Source of the DNA: Rubrivivax gelatinosus IL144
GTDB taxonomy: Bacteria; Pseudomonadota; Gammaproteobacteria; Burkholderiales; Burkholderiaceae_C
Reading direction: 5' to 3'
Assembly: GCF_000284255.1 (NCBI RefSeq)
Contig: NC_017075.1
Coordinates: forward strand, 1,736,001 to 1,800,000
DNA length: 64,000 nt
The notes under the pieces are model-generated. The model did no database searches. It was not told where the DNA came from and was given only the letters and a program-made list of their open reading frames with translations. Position numbers and translations under genes: made by a program. Of this stretch, positions 7,138 to 15,830 are shown one piece after another. The first letter of the stretch is position 1. Every line of letters starts with the position of its first letter.

Positions 7138-8580
7138 TCAGCTCGACTTGTTCAGCGCCGCGAGCTGCTGCGAGACGTAGTTCGACAGGCCCGACAGGCT
7201 GGCCATGCTCGAGTCCAGCGCCTGGTACTGGCGCCGCACGCGGGCCTCGGTGCTCGTCAGCCGGGTCTCCATCGCGTCCTGGCTCTTGCTGTTGAGCGTG
7301 ATCTCGGCCTTCAGGCCCTCGCTGCGCGTGGTCAGCAGGCCGTCGGTGTCCAGCGCGCTGCGTCCCAGGTCGCGGAAGCGGTCCATGAAGCCCGAGCTCG
7401 ACGTCGTGCCGGTGTCGGCGGCGAAGAGCTTGCGCAGCTCTTCGCGGTTGCTGCTCAGCGCGTTCTGCAGCTTGGTCTTGTTGACCGCGAGCTTGCCGTC
7501 GGCGCCCATCGCGATGCCGACGTCCGACAGCCGCGAGTACACCGACGACGCGGTGCTGCCTTCGTTGATGACGCCGCGCAGCTGCGACAGCAGGTTGCCC
7601 GTCGTGCGGTCGCCCTGCAGCACGCCGCCGGTCTTCTTCGTCGCGTCATACTGGGTGTTGTCGCGGATGTAGCCGGCGAGGTCGTTGAACGACTTGACGA
7701 AGGTGTCGACGGCGCTGGTGATGGCGTCGTCGTCGGCCGTCACGGCCACCGCGACGTCGCTGCCGGTTGCCTTGTTGAGCGTCAGCGTCATGCCGTCGGC
7801 GACGTTCTTCAGCGTGTTGCTGGCCGAGCTGATGGCGATGCCGTTGATCGTCGCCGCGGCGTTGACCGCGGTCTGGGTGCGCGTCATCGGGCTGCTGCCG
7901 GCGGCGTCGAAGCCCAGCGTCGACAGCCCGGTGGTGGCGCTGCCGTCGTCGGAGGTCTCGGTGGCGGTGATGCGAAAGCCGTTCTCGGCGCCGGTGTCCG
8001 TGGAGCGCAGCGCCAGCCGCGCGCCGCTGGCGTCGTTGACGATGGTCGCCGACACGCCGGCCTTGGCCGAGTTGATCTTGTCGCGGATCTTCTCCAGCGT
8101 GTTGTCGGCGTCGGTGATGGTCACCGTCACCGGCGTGCTGCCGCTCTTGGCGTTGAAGCCGGTGGGCGAGGGCTCGCCGGCCCAGCTGCCGAGCTCGATC
8201 TTCAGCGTGCCGGTGCCCACTGCGGCGGTCGACGAGGCGAAGGCCTTGCTGACGGTCGTCTGCACGCTCGCCAGCCGCGACACGTTGACCGCGTAATTGC
8301 CCAGCGCGGCGCCGGTCTCGGTGCTCACCGTCACCGAGGCGGAGTCGCTGCTGGAGGACTTGGTCTGCTTCCAGGTCAGCACCGAGGCCAGCGAGTTCGC
8401 CGCGTCGCGCAGCGCGCCGGTGTAGCTGGTGAGCTTGCCGACCGCCGACAGCTTGGTGTTGAGCGAGTCCTGCTGGTTCTGCAGCAGCGCCAGCGGACGC
8501 CTCTCGATCGACATCAGCTTGGTGACGATCGATTCGACGTCCAGGCCGCTGCCGAGACCGGTAGAGGTGATCGTGGCCAT
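7138..8580 (-). CDS. fliD: Flagellar filament cap protein FliD
   Basis: 480 residues, typical of FliD, the HAP2 cap at which flagellin folds into the filament. The N-terminus (MATITSTGLGSGLDVESIVT) is the family signature. The C-terminal coiled-coil region (KAEITLNSKSQDAMETRLTS, then VRRQYQALDSSMASLSGLSN) is the conserved FliD_C domain. It lies between fliS and the flagellins, with its own sigma-28 promoter 27 bp upstream of the ATG. No defect was seen. Confidence 0.96.
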   Translation of the reverse strand: MATITSTGLGSGLDVESIVTKLMSIERRPLALLQNQQDSLNTKLSAVGKLTSYTGALRDAANSLASVLTWKQTKSSSSDSASVTVSTETGAALGNYAVNVSRLASVQTTVSKAFASSTAAVGTGTLKIELGSWAGEPSPTGFNAKSGSTPVTVTITDADNTLEKIRDKINSAKAGVSATIVNDASGARLALRSTDTGAENGFRITATETSDDGSATTGLSTLGFDAAGSSPMTRTQTAVNAAATINGIAISSASNTLKNVADGMTLTLNKATGSDVAVAVTADDDAITSAVDTFVKSFNDLAGYIRDNTQYDATKKTGGVLQGDRTTGNLLSQLRGVINEGSTASSVYSRLSDVGIAMGADGKLAVNKTKLQNALSSNREELRKLFAADTGTTSSSGFMDRFRDLGRSALDTDGLLTTRSEGLKAEITLNSKSQDAMETRLTSTEARVRRQYQALDSSMASLSGLSNYVSQQLAALNKSS

Positions 8581-8606
8581 GGGAGCTTCCTAGGGTTCTC
8601 GAGCGG

Positions 8607-8634
8607 TTATCGGCGGTCGCGGTGCGTCACTTGA
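8607..8634 (-). promoter_or_regulatory. Sigma-28 promoter of fliD
   Basis: Minus strand: TCAAGTGA-N12-GCCGATAA. Perfect -10 and the same TCAAGTG -35 core as fliS, with a spacer one base longer. The predicted transcript start is ~20 bp before the fliD ATG. Confidence 0.85.
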
Positions 8635-8655
8635 GTCCGCGTCCGCGAAAGGCGT

Positions 8656-8708
8656 CACGCCGTACGGCGCGCCGGCGCATCAGGAGGCGTCGGCCGCGGT
8701 ACGGCGTG
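8656..8708 (-). terminator. Inverted repeat after fliC1
   Basis: CACGCCGTAC at 8656-8665 pairs with GTACGGCGTG at 8699-8708, with further GC pairing inside. It lies 36 bp past the fliC1 stop and upstream of the fliD promoter. Minus-strand sequence after the stem is ACGCCTTTCGC. Probably the flagellin mRNA 3' end. Confidence 0.6.
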
Positions 8709-8743
8709 TCAGGGGCGTGCCGGCGCGGCCGGCGTCGCGGGCG

Positions 8744-9613
8744 TCAGCCTTGCAGCAGGCGCAGCACCTGCTGCGGCAGCTGGTTGGCCTGGGCGACCAT
8801 CGCGTTGCCGGCCTGCTGCAGGATCTGAGCGCGGCTCAGGTTCGCGGTCTCGGAGGCGAAGTCGGCGTCCATGATGCGGCTGCGCGCGGCCGACTGGTTC
8901 TCCGACGAGACCATCAGGTTGGAGATCACGGCGTCGAAGCGGCTCTGCGACGCACCCAGCGTCGCGCGCTCGGTGTTGACCTTGTTGATCGCGTCGTCGA
9001 TGCCGTCGATGACCAGGCCGATCGCCGCGACCGAGGCGGCCGAGCCGATGCTCTTGCGCGTGCCGGCGACGTCGGTGTAGGTGCCGGCGATCGAGGTGAT
9101 CTCGGCGGCCTGCGTCAGGTCGGAGGTGGTCAGCACGATCGTGTCGTCGGCGGTCGTGTTGGCGCCGACCTGGAAGGTCAGCGACGCCGCCTCGGAGCCG
9201 AGGATGTGCTTGCCGTTGAAGGTGGTGCCGCCCAGCACGCGCTGGATTTCCTTGGCCAGCTCGCCGAACTCCTTGTCCAGCGACTCCTTGTCGTCGTCGG
9301 AGTTGGAGGCGTTGCGCGCCTGCACCGCCAGTTCGCGCATGCGCTGCAGCGCGTCGCCGACCTTGCCCAGCGCGCCTTCGGCCGTCTGCGCCATCGAGAT
9401 GCCGTCGTTGGCGTTGCGGATCGCGACGTTCATGCCGCGCACCTGGGCGTTCATGCGTTCGGCGATCGCCAGGCCGGCGGCGTCGTCCTTGGCGCTGTTG
9501 ACGCGCAGGCCCGAGGACAGGCGCTGCATCGAGGTCGCCAGCGAGGACTGCGAGGCCGCGAGGTTGCGCTGCGCGTTCAGCGAGGCCAGGTTCGTGTTGA
9601 TGGTCTGCGGCAT
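8744..9613 (-). CDS. fliC: Flagellin FliC, copy 1
   Basis: 289 residues, a short flagellin. The N-terminal D0/D1 domain (MPQTINTNLASLNAQRNLAA...SMQRLSSGLRVNSAKDDAAG) and C-terminal D1/D0 (SRIMDADFASETANLSRAQI...MVAQANQLPQQVL) are complete. The variable centre (~175-215) is very short, so surface domains D2/D3 are essentially absent. It differs from copies 2 and 3 mainly in that centre and in a DDD rather than NAD run near residue 106. It ends in LRLLQG, whereas the others end in LSLLR(G). It is the most divergent of the three and has the weakest promoter. Confidence 0.96.
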   Translation of the reverse strand: MPQTINTNLASLNAQRNLAASQSSLATSMQRLSSGLRVNSAKDDAAGLAIAERMNAQVRGMNVAIRNANDGISMAQTAEGALGKVGDALQRMRELAVQARNASNSDDDKESLDKEFGELAKEIQRVLGGTTFNGKHILGSEAASLTFQVGANTTADDTIVLTTSDLTQAAEITSIAGTYTDVAGTRKSIGSAASVAAIGLVIDGIDDAINKVNTERATLGASQSRFDAVISNLMVSSENQSAARSRIMDADFASETANLSRAQILQQAGNAMVAQANQLPQQVLRLLQG

Positions 9614-9698
9614 GTCGAGTGCTCCTCAAGTGACGATGGCTTCCGGCCACCGCCCCGACCGTGAATCCGGGTGTTCCGCCGCAGAGACGACGCGACAG

Positions 9699-9727
9699 GA
9701 CATGGCTGGATTGTGGGAATCGCTTGA
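9699..9727 (-). promoter_or_regulatory. Possible weak sigma-28 promoter of fliC1
   Basis: Minus strand: TCAAGCGA, 13 bp, then GCCATGTC. The -35 resembles those of fliC2 and fliC3, and an A-rich GATCGAAAG lies just upstream, but the -10 keeps only part of GCCGATAA. It lies ~86 bp before the ATG. This copy may be weakly or differently expressed. Confidence 0.35.
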
Positions 9728-9787
9728 GGCTTTCGATCCGCCGAAATGAGGCCGAATCGCAGCGCAGTTCGGTCCCCCTGACGTGCC

Positions 9788-9821
9788 GCGACCCCGGCGG
9801 GCAGGGCCCGGCCGGGGTCGC
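9788..9821 (-). terminator. Hairpin after fliC2
   Basis: GCGACCCCGG at 9788-9797 pairs perfectly with CCGGGGTCGC at 9812-9821, 34 bp after the fliC2 stop. No T-run follows on the minus strand, so efficiency is uncertain. Confidence 0.5.
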
Positions 9822-9854
9822 GTTCGGGAGACCCGGGGCGAGGCCCCGGCTCGC

Positions 9855-10721
9855 TCAGCCGCGCAGCAGCGACAGTACCTGCTGGGGCAGCTGGTTGGCC
9901 TGGGCGACCATCGCGTTGCCGGCCTGCTGCAGGATCTGCGAGCGGCTCAGGTTCGAGGTTTCGGCCGCGAAGTCGGCATCCATGATGCGGCTGCGTGCGG
10001 CCGACTGGTTCTCGATCGAGGTCTGCAGGCTGGAGATGACGGCGTCGAAGCGGCTCTGCGAGGCGCCCATCGTCGCGCGCTGGGTGTTGACGGTGTCGAT
10101 CGCCTTGTCGAGCGCGTCGATGACGGTCTTGATCGTCGCCGTCGTCGCCGACGAGTCGATCTTCGAGCGTCCGGTGCCGATGTTGTCGGTGCCGGCCACC
10201 GAGGTGATCGTCGCGTCCCCGGTGAGGTTGGTGGTGATGACGTCGATCGTGTCGTCGGTGGTCGTGTTGGCGCCGACCTGGAAGGTCAGCGAACCGGCCT
10301 CCGATGCCAGGATGTGCTTGCCGTTGAAGGTGGTGCCGCCCAGCACGCGCTGGATTTCCTTGGCCAGTTCGCCGAACTCCTTGTCCAGCGAGTCCTTGTC
10401 GGCGTTGGAGTTCGAGGCGTTGCGCGCCTGGACGGCCAGTTCACGCATGCGCTGCAGCGAGTCGCCGACCTTGCCCAGCGCGCCTTCGGCGGTCTGCGCC
10501 AGCGAGATGCCGTCGTTGGCGTTGCGGGCCGCCACCGTCATGCCGCGCACCTGGGCGTTCATGCGTTCGGCGATCGCCAGTCCTGCGGCGTCGTCCTTGG
10601 CGCTGTTGACGCGCAGGCCCGAGGACAGGCGCTGCATCGAGGTGGCCAGCGAGGACTGCGAGGCCGAGAGGTTGCGCTGCGCGTTCAGCGAAGCGAGGTT
10701 CGTGTTGATGGTCGAGGGCAT
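9855..10721 (-). CDS. fliC: Flagellin FliC, copy 2
   Basis: 288 residues from the ATG at 10721 (MPSTINTNLASLNAQRNLSA). Conserved D0/D1 ends are complete, with a minimal centre around GTDNIGTGRSKIDSSATTAT. It is very close to copy 3 along its whole length, including the C-terminal SLLRG, which suggests recent duplication or gene conversion. An upstream extension of the reading frame overlaps the promoter, so the MPST start is preferred. It has its own sigma-28 promoter. Confidence 0.96.
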   Translation of the reverse strand: MPSTINTNLASLNAQRNLSASQSSLATSMQRLSSGLRVNSAKDDAAGLAIAERMNAQVRGMTVAARNANDGISLAQTAEGALGKVGDSLQRMRELAVQARNASNSNADKDSLDKEFGELAKEIQRVLGGTTFNGKHILASEAGSLTFQVGANTTTDDTIDVITTNLTGDATITSVAGTDNIGTGRSKIDSSATTATIKTVIDALDKAIDTVNTQRATMGASQSRFDAVISSLQTSIENQSAARSRIMDADFAAETSNLSRSQILQQAGNAMVAQANQLPQQVLSLLRG

Positions 10722-10800
10722 GTCGGTTCCTTGTCGGATGAAGAAGGCCCGGCCGGTCGACTGGAGGAACCTGGCGGGACAGGCGTGGTGCCTGTCTTGG

Positions 10801-10828
10801 GTATCGGTGGCGGGGCGCCGGCGCTTGA
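10801..10828 (-). promoter_or_regulatory. Sigma-28 promoter of fliC2
   Basis: Minus strand: TCAAGCGC-N12-ACCGATAC. The six-base core CCGATA is intact while the outer bases differ from GCCGATAA. CCCGCTTATCG lies just upstream of the -35, a string also found upstream of flhB, flgB and the 15831-18725 gene. Predicted 5' leader ~73 nt. Confidence 0.75.
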
Positions 10829-10896
10829 TGCGGCGGAAAGCTCGATAAGCGGGGTGGAAACCGGCGCTTTTCGGGCGATGGTCCGCGGAAACGAAA

Positions 10897-10916
10897 ACGC
10901 CGCCCGGAGGCGGCGT
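10897..10916 (-). terminator. Rho-independent terminator after fliC3
   Basis: An 8-bp stem ACGCCGCC/GGCGGCGT with a 4-nt loop, followed on the minus strand by TTTCGTTTCC, 38 bp past the fliC3 stop. Same stem sequence as the fliST terminator. Confidence 0.75.
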
Positions 10917-10953
10917 CAGCGCGGCGCGCACGAGGCGCGCCGGGCGTCGTCGT

Positions 10954-11817
10954 TCAGCGCAGCAGCGACAGCACCTGCTGGGGCAGCTGGTTGGCCTGGG
11001 CGACCATCGCGTTGCCGGCCTGCTGCAGGATCTGCGAGCGGCTCAGGTTCGAGGTTTCGGCCGCGAAGTCTGCATCCATGATGCGGCTGCGGGCGGCCGA
11101 TTGGTTCTCGATCGAGGTCTGCAGGTTCGAGATCACGGCGTCGAAGCGGCTCTGCGAGGCACCCATCGTCGCGCGCTGGGTGTTGACCGTGTCGATCGCC
11201 TTGTCGAGCGCGTCGATGACGGTCTTGATCGTTGCCGTCGTCGCCGACGAGTCGATCTTGGCGCGACCGGCGCCGGTGTTGTCGGTGCCGGCGACCGAGG
11301 TGATCGTCGAGTCGCTCGTCATGTTGGTCGTGACGATGTCGATCGAGTCGTCGCTGGTCGTGTTGGCGCCGACCTGGAAGGTGAGCGAACCGGCCGCGGA
11401 GCCGAGGATGTGCTTGCCGTTGAAGGTCGTGCCACCCAGCACGCGCTGGATTTCCTTGGCGAGTTCGCCGAATTCCTTGTCCAGCGAGTCCTTGTCGGCA
11501 TTGGAGTTCGACGCGTTGCGCGCCTGGACGGCGAGTTCACGCATGCGTTGCAGCGAGTCGCCGACCTTGCCCAGCGCGCCTTCGGCGGTCTGCGCCAGCG
11601 AGATGCCGTCATTGGCATTGCGCGTGGCGACGTTCATGCCGCGCACTTGCGCGTTCATGCGTTCGGCGATCGCGAGGCCGGCCGCGTCGTCCTTCGAGCT
11701 GTTGACGCGCAGGCCCGAGGACAGGCGCTGCATCGAGGTCGCCAGCGCCGATTGCGAAGACGCAAGGTTGCGCTGCGCCGTCAGCGAGTTGATGTTGGTG
11801 TTGATGGTCGATGCCAT
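10954..11817 (-). CDS. fliC: Flagellin FliC, copy 3
   Basis: 287 residues from the ATG at 11817 (MASTINTNINSLTAQRNLAS). Full D0/D1 helices with a very short centre (DSTITSVAGTDNTGAGRAKI). The N-terminus differs from copies 1 and 2 (NINSLTAQ versus NLASLNAQ), while the rest is nearly identical to copy 2. It is first of the three in transcription order and the one with a strong, distant sigma-28 promoter (12070-12097). It is nearest the glycosylation island. An in-frame upstream extension to 11952 lies in the leader and is rejected. Confidence 0.96.
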   Translation of the reverse strand: MASTINTNINSLTAQRNLASSQSALATSMQRLSSGLRVNSSKDDAAGLAIAERMNAQVRGMNVATRNANDGISLAQTAEGALGKVGDSLQRMRELAVQARNASNSNADKDSLDKEFGELAKEIQRVLGGTTFNGKHILGSAAGSLTFQVGANTTSDDSIDIVTTNMTSDSTITSVAGTDNTGAGRAKIDSSATTATIKTVIDALDKAIDTVNTQRATMGASQSRFDAVISNLQTSIENQSAARSRIMDADFAAETSNLSRSQILQQAGNAMVAQANQLPQQVLSLLR

Positions 11818-12271
11818 TGAATGACTCCAGTCAGTTTGCGATCCAAGTTCCCGGCAAGAGCGCCGGCACACACCGGACCTCCACGGTCGCCTCGCGGCGC
11901 GGCGTGTCGTCCCGTTGCCTGCCGGAGCCCTCGGACTCACACCCTTGGACACCCGGCTCGCCCGCGCTAGTCAACCGTGGGGCCCTGGAAGTCGCTCTGA
12001 CGTGCTTCTCGGGCATCGGCCGGCCAACCGGACCACGGAACCTCGATTCATTGATTCCGTTGAGGCTGGTATCGGAGCGAGCCGGCGCGAACTTGAGGAC
12101 TTTTCGAGATCCGCCCTGAAGCCGAGATCGCACCCGCCGCGGCGCGATGCGGCGTAATGCACGGGAAAGCGGGCGCTGTTGTGCGCATTGCGCGCGGGGG
12201 CGGCTGCCTAAAGTCCGCCCACGGCCTGGCACGGTTTCGCGCCAGGCTGCCCGTTGCCACCCGGAGCCGCC
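11818..12271. promoter_or_regulatory. fliC3 sigma-28 promoter, long leader and divergent GT41 promoter region
   Basis: Minus strand at 12070-12097: TCAAGTTC-N12-TCCGATAC, a good sigma-28 promoter. Its predicted start is ~245 nt before the fliC3 ATG, far longer than other leaders here. The leader contains a 7-bp inverted repeat (CCACGGT 11881-11887, ACCGTGG 11974-11980). On the plus strand TAAAGTCC lies at 12209-12216, 56 bp before the GT41 ATG. It resembles a sigma-28 -35, but no matching -10 was found. No gene was recognised within the region. Confidence 0.7.
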
Positions 12272-14284
12272 ATGTCCCCAGCCCTCTCCGCCCCGATCCG
12301 CCCGCAGTCCGCCGCGGCTGCACCGCATGCGCGCAACGTGCCGCAGCGTGGCAGTCCGGGCGCCCACCAGCAGTGGAACCAGGGCGTCGCGCTCGCGCGC
12401 CAGGGGCGGCTGGTGGAGGCCGTGGCCTGTCTGGAGCGTGCCGTGCGCATGTCGCCGAGCGTGCCGCTGTACTGGCTGAACCTGGCCAGCGTGCGGCGCA
12501 AGCTGTTCCGATATGCCGAAGCCATCGACGCCGCACGCCGCGCCTTCGCGCTGAACACCGCCGACGAGACCGCCTGCCACCTGCTGGTCGAACTGCTGCG
12601 CACCAACAACCGCGGTGCCGAGGCGCTGGAGGCGCTGGACACGCTGGATGCGACCGTGCCGCGCACCGCGCGCCACTGGCTGCTGCGCGGCTCGCTGCTG
12701 ATGACGGCGCAGGAGTGGCAGGACGCCGCGCTCGCCTTCCTTCAGGTGTTGCAGGAGAAGCCGGCCGACCTGGAGGCCTACCAGCAGCTCGGCTTCGCGC
12801 TCGCCAACCTGCGCCGCTACGGTGACTCGGCCGAGTGCTTCCGCACGATCTCGATCCTCGAGCCGGCGCACTTCGGTGCCGCCGTCTACGCCGCGCACTA
12901 CGCCGCCTGGGCCTGCGACTGGAGCCAGGGCGTCGAGGACCAGCAGCGCCTGGCCAACGCGCTGGCACTGCAGACCGACCCGACGCAGACGACCTCGTTC
13001 AGCCCGTTCTGCCTGCTGTCGATGAACGACGACGCCGCGTTCCACCGCGCCGCCGCCGAGATCGAGGCCGCGCGCATCGAACGCCTGGTCATCGCCGGTG
13101 CCGGCCGCGGCGCCTATACCGCTTGGCCGCGCGCCGCCGAGGCGGTGGCCTCCGGCCGCATCCGCGTGGGCTTCGTCTCCGCCGACTTCCGCACCCACGC
13201 CACCAGCATGCTGGCCGTGCGCACGCTGGAGAAGCTTCCGCGCGATCGTTTCGAGGTCGTGCTCTATTCGCACGGCGCCGACGACGGCTCGGCGCTGCGC
13301 GAGCGCATGATCGCCGCGGCCGACCGCTTCGTCGACTGCAACGAGATGAGCGCCACCGAGCAGGCGCAGCAGATCCACGACGACGGCATCGCGCTGCTCG
13401 TCGACATGAGCGGCTACACCGGCAACACCCGCATAGGCGTCTTCGCGCTGCGCCCGGCGCCGGTGCGCACGCTGTGGCTGGCCTATCCGAGCACGCTGGG
13501 TGCACGTTTCGTCGACTACGTCGTCGGCGACCCCATCCTCACGCCGCTGGAGCACGCCGAGGACTTCACCGAGCACATCGCCCAGCTGCCGCTGTGCTAC
13601 GAGCCGACCGACCCGTTGCGCGAGCACCCCGAGCCCTCGTCGCGCGCCGAGGCCGGGCTGCCCGAGCACGCGTTCGTCTTCGCCTGCTTCAACCAGAGCT
13701 ACAAGATCACCGAGCCGGTGTTCACGCGCTGGTGCCGCATCCTCGAGCGTGTGCCCGGCAGCGTGCTGTGGCTGCTGGTGCCGCAGGTGGAGATCCAGGC
13801 CGCGCTGCGCGCGCGTGCCGCCGAACGCGGCATCGAGCCCGAGCGCCTGATCTTCGCCCCCTTCGTCACGCCCAGCGAGCACCTGGCGCGCCTGCCGCAG
13901 GCCGACCTGTTCCTCGACACCTTCCCCTACGGCGCGCACACCACCTGCTCGGACGCGCTGTGGATGGGTCTGCCGGTGCTGACCCAGATCGGCCGCAGCT
14001 TCTCGGCGCGTGTCGCCGCCAGCCTGCTGGCCGCCGTCGGCCTGCCCGAGCTGGCGGTCGAGTCCGAGGAGGCCTACGAGGAACTCGCGGTGCGCCTGGC
14101 GACCGTGCCGGGCGAGCTGCAGCGCGCGCGCCAACACCTGGACACCAAGCGCCTGGAGCTGCCGCTGTTCGACAACGAGCGCTTCACGCCCGAGCTGGCC
14201 GCGCTGTTCGAGCGCATGGTCGGCCGCTGGCGCGACGGCCTGCCGCCGGCACCGCTGGCCGCCGAGCCGCTGAAGCACGCCTGA
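12272..14284 (+). CDS. TPR-containing GT41 (OGT/SPINDLY-type) glycosyltransferase
   Basis: 670 residues from the ATG at 12272 (GGAG ribosome-binding site). TPR-like helices fill ~30-200 and a GT41 catalytic region ~290-640. Visible signatures: VGFVSADFRTHA, LVDMSGYTGNTRIGVFALRPAP with TLWLAYPST, FNQSYKI (the UDP-binding lysine motif of O-GlcNAc transferase), and DLFLDTFPYGAHTTCSDALWMGLPVLT. The family transfers sugars to Ser/Thr of proteins recognised by the TPRs. Next to three flagellin genes and divergent from fliC3, a role in flagellin O-glycosylation is the best inference. Not shown by sequence: the sugar and the acceptor. Confidence 0.85.
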   Translation: MSPALSAPIRPQSAAAAPHARNVPQRGSPGAHQQWNQGVALARQGRLVEAVACLERAVRMSPSVPLYWLNLASVRRKLFRYAEAIDAARRAFALNTADETACHLLVELLRTNNRGAEALEALDTLDATVPRTARHWLLRGSLLMTAQEWQDAALAFLQVLQEKPADLEAYQQLGFALANLRRYGDSAECFRTISILEPAHFGAAVYAAHYAAWACDWSQGVEDQQRLANALALQTDPTQTTSFSPFCLLSMNDDAAFHRAAAEIEAARIERLVIAGAGRGAYTAWPRAAEAVASGRIRVGFVSADFRTHATSMLAVRTLEKLPRDRFEVVLYSHGADDGSALRERMIAAADRFVDCNEMSATEQAQQIHDDGIALLVDMSGYTGNTRIGVFALRPAPVRTLWLAYPSTLGARFVDYVVGDPILTPLEHAEDFTEHIAQLPLCYEPTDPLREHPEPSSRAEAGLPEHAFVFACFNQSYKITEPVFTRWCRILERVPGSVLWLLVPQVEIQAALRARAAERGIEPERLIFAPFVTPSEHLARLPQADLFLDTFPYGAHTTCSDALWMGLPVLTQIGRSFSARVAASLLAAVGLPELAVESEEAYEELAVRLATVPGELQRARQHLDTKRLELPLFDNERFTPELAALFERMVGRWRDGLPPAPLAAEPLKHA

Positions 14285-14301
14285 ACCGCCAGGAGGATCG
14301 C

Positions 14302-15066
14302 ATGCACGTCGCCGTCGTCACGCCGTACTACAAGGAATCGCGCGCCTGGGTGCAGCGCTGCCTGGACAGCGTGCGCGCGCAGACGCGCGCGTGCGAGCAC
14401 ATCGTCGTCGCCGACGGCCACCCGCAGGACTGGATCGACACCGCGGGCGTGCGCCACATCCGGCTCGACCGCGCGCACGGCGACTACGGCAACACGCCGC
14501 GCTCGATCGGGGCCCAGCTCGCGCTGTCCGAGGGCTACGACGCCGTCGCCTTCCTCGACGCCGACAACTGGTACGAGCCCGATCACCTCGAGGCCTGCAT
14601 CACGGCCGCCGAAGCCAGCGGCGCCGATTACGTCGCCGCACGCCGCAACTGGGTGCGCGAAGACGGTTCGCGCATGCCCTACGAGTCCGACGAGGACCGG
14701 CGCGGCACGCACGTCGACACCAACTGCTTCTTCCTGACCTTCGGGGCGTTCCACACCCTCGCGCGCTGGCTGATGATGCCCAAGCCGATGGCCATGCTGG
14801 GCGACCGCTTCTTCCTCGCCTCGCTGCGCGAGGACGGCCTGTGCGGCGCGAAGACCTCGCGGCCGACGGTCAACTACCTCTGCACCTGGGCCCACGTGTT
14901 CCGCGAGATCGGCGAGGAGCCGCCGGCGTCGGCCAAGGACGGGCTGCCCACCGCCAAGTTGCGGCGCTGGGTGGGCCAGTTGCAGAATGAAGACTTCCGA
15001 CAGATCAAGCGTCTGGCCGGCTGCGACCTGCAGGCCTTGCTGGACATGCGCCCGTCCCCGGGCTGA
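14302..15066 (+). CDS. GT2-family glycosyltransferase
   Basis: 254 residues, GT-A fold family 2. The nucleotide-binding start (VAVVTPYYKESRAWVQRCLDSV) and the metal-binding DxD in AVAFLDADNWYEPDHLEACI are present. No transmembrane segment. A strong AGGAGGAT ribosome-binding site lies 17 bp after the stop of the GT41 gene, so the two are co-transcribed. It probably extends or supplies the sugar added by the GT41 enzyme. Donor and acceptor cannot be read from the sequence. Confidence 0.85.
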   Translation: MHVAVVTPYYKESRAWVQRCLDSVRAQTRACEHIVVADGHPQDWIDTAGVRHIRLDRAHGDYGNTPRSIGAQLALSEGYDAVAFLDADNWYEPDHLEACITAAEASGADYVAARRNWVREDGSRMPYESDEDRRGTHVDTNCFFLTFGAFHTLARWLMMPKPMAMLGDRFFLASLREDGLCGAKTSRPTVNYLCTWAHVFREIGEEPPASAKDGLPTAKLRRWVGQLQNEDFRQIKRLAGCDLQALLDMRPSPG

Positions 15067-15102
15067 TCCTTGTCGCCCGCGGCCGCGGGCCGGAGGTCGA
15101 CG

Positions 15103-15747
15103 ATGCTCGAACGCACGCGCGAGTTGCTGGACAGCTTCTACCGCGGAGACCCCCAGCCCGGCATCGACGGCGTGACACACGCGCTCGACCCCGCGACACG
15201 CGTCAGCCGCGAGCAGGGCGAACTGCTGGCGGCACTGCACGAGCGGCTGCGGCCGGCGGTGTCGATCGAGATCGGCATGGCCTACGGCTACTCGACGCTG
15301 TTCATCGCCGACGCCATGCACGAACACGGCTACGGCCGGCACTTCGCGATCGACCCCTTTCAGCGCGGGCACTGGCACGGCATCGCACTGGCGGCGCTGG
15401 AGCGCCTGGACTTCGGCCACCGCGTGCGCCACGTCAACGACTATTCGCTGCCGGCGCTGGTGCGCATGCACGAGCAGGGCGTTCGTGCCGACTACGTCTT
15501 CATCGACGGCATGCACACCTTCGACGGCGCCTTCGTCGACTTCGTCTGCGCCGACCGGCTGCTCAACGTCGGCGGCATCATCGTGCTCGACGACATGTGG
15601 ATGCCGTCGATCCGCAAGGTCGCGGCCTTCATCGCCGCCAACCTGGAGCACTACCAGGTCGTCGACACCCCGGTGGCCAACGTCTTCTGCGTGATGAAGA
15701 AGGCCGAGGACCGCCGCGCCTGGGACCACTTCGCCGACTTCGGCTGA
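15103..15747 (+). CDS. Class I SAM-dependent methyltransferase (Methyltransf_24-like)
   Basis: 214 residues from the ATG at 15103 (GGAGG ribosome-binding site). Motif I is SIEIGMAYGYSTLFIADAM, then FAIDPFQ and DYVFIDGMHTFDGAFVDF, followed by VGGIIVLDDMWMPSIRKV. This is the arrangement of Methyltransf_24 enzymes common in sugar and surface-glycan clusters. It is third in the GT41-GT2-methyltransferase operon and directly precedes a terminator. It may methylate the transferred sugar; O-methylated flagellin glycans are known in other bacteria. Confidence 0.8.
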   Translation: MLERTRELLDSFYRGDPQPGIDGVTHALDPATRVSREQGELLAALHERLRPAVSIEIGMAYGYSTLFIADAMHEHGYGRHFAIDPFQRGHWHGIALAALERLDFGHRVRHVNDYSLPALVRMHEQGVRADYVFIDGMHTFDGAFVDFVCADRLLNVGGIIVLDDMWMPSIRKVAAFIAANLEHYQVVDTPVANVFCVMKKAEDRRAWDHFADFG

Positions 15748-15770
15748 AGACCGCGGCAGCGGCCATGAGA

Positions 15771-15792
15771 AAGGGCCGCATCCGCGGCCCTT
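15771..15792 (+). terminator. Hairpin between convergent operons
   Basis: Perfect 9-bp stem AAGGGCCGC/GCGGCCCTT with a 4-nt ATCC loop, followed by CTGCATTTCC on the plus strand. It lies between the methyltransferase gene and the convergent fusion gene and could serve both. Confidence 0.7.
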
Positions 15793-15830
15793 CTGCATTT
15801 CCGGGCCCGGCCTGTGCCGGGCTCGCACCG

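Noticed and set aside
12228..12246. TGGCACGGTTTCGC as a sigma-54 promoter of the GT41 gene
   Set aside because: The spacing between GG and GC elements does not fit the strict -24/-12 rule, and no sigma-54 activator or other sigma-54-type promoter was seen in the region.
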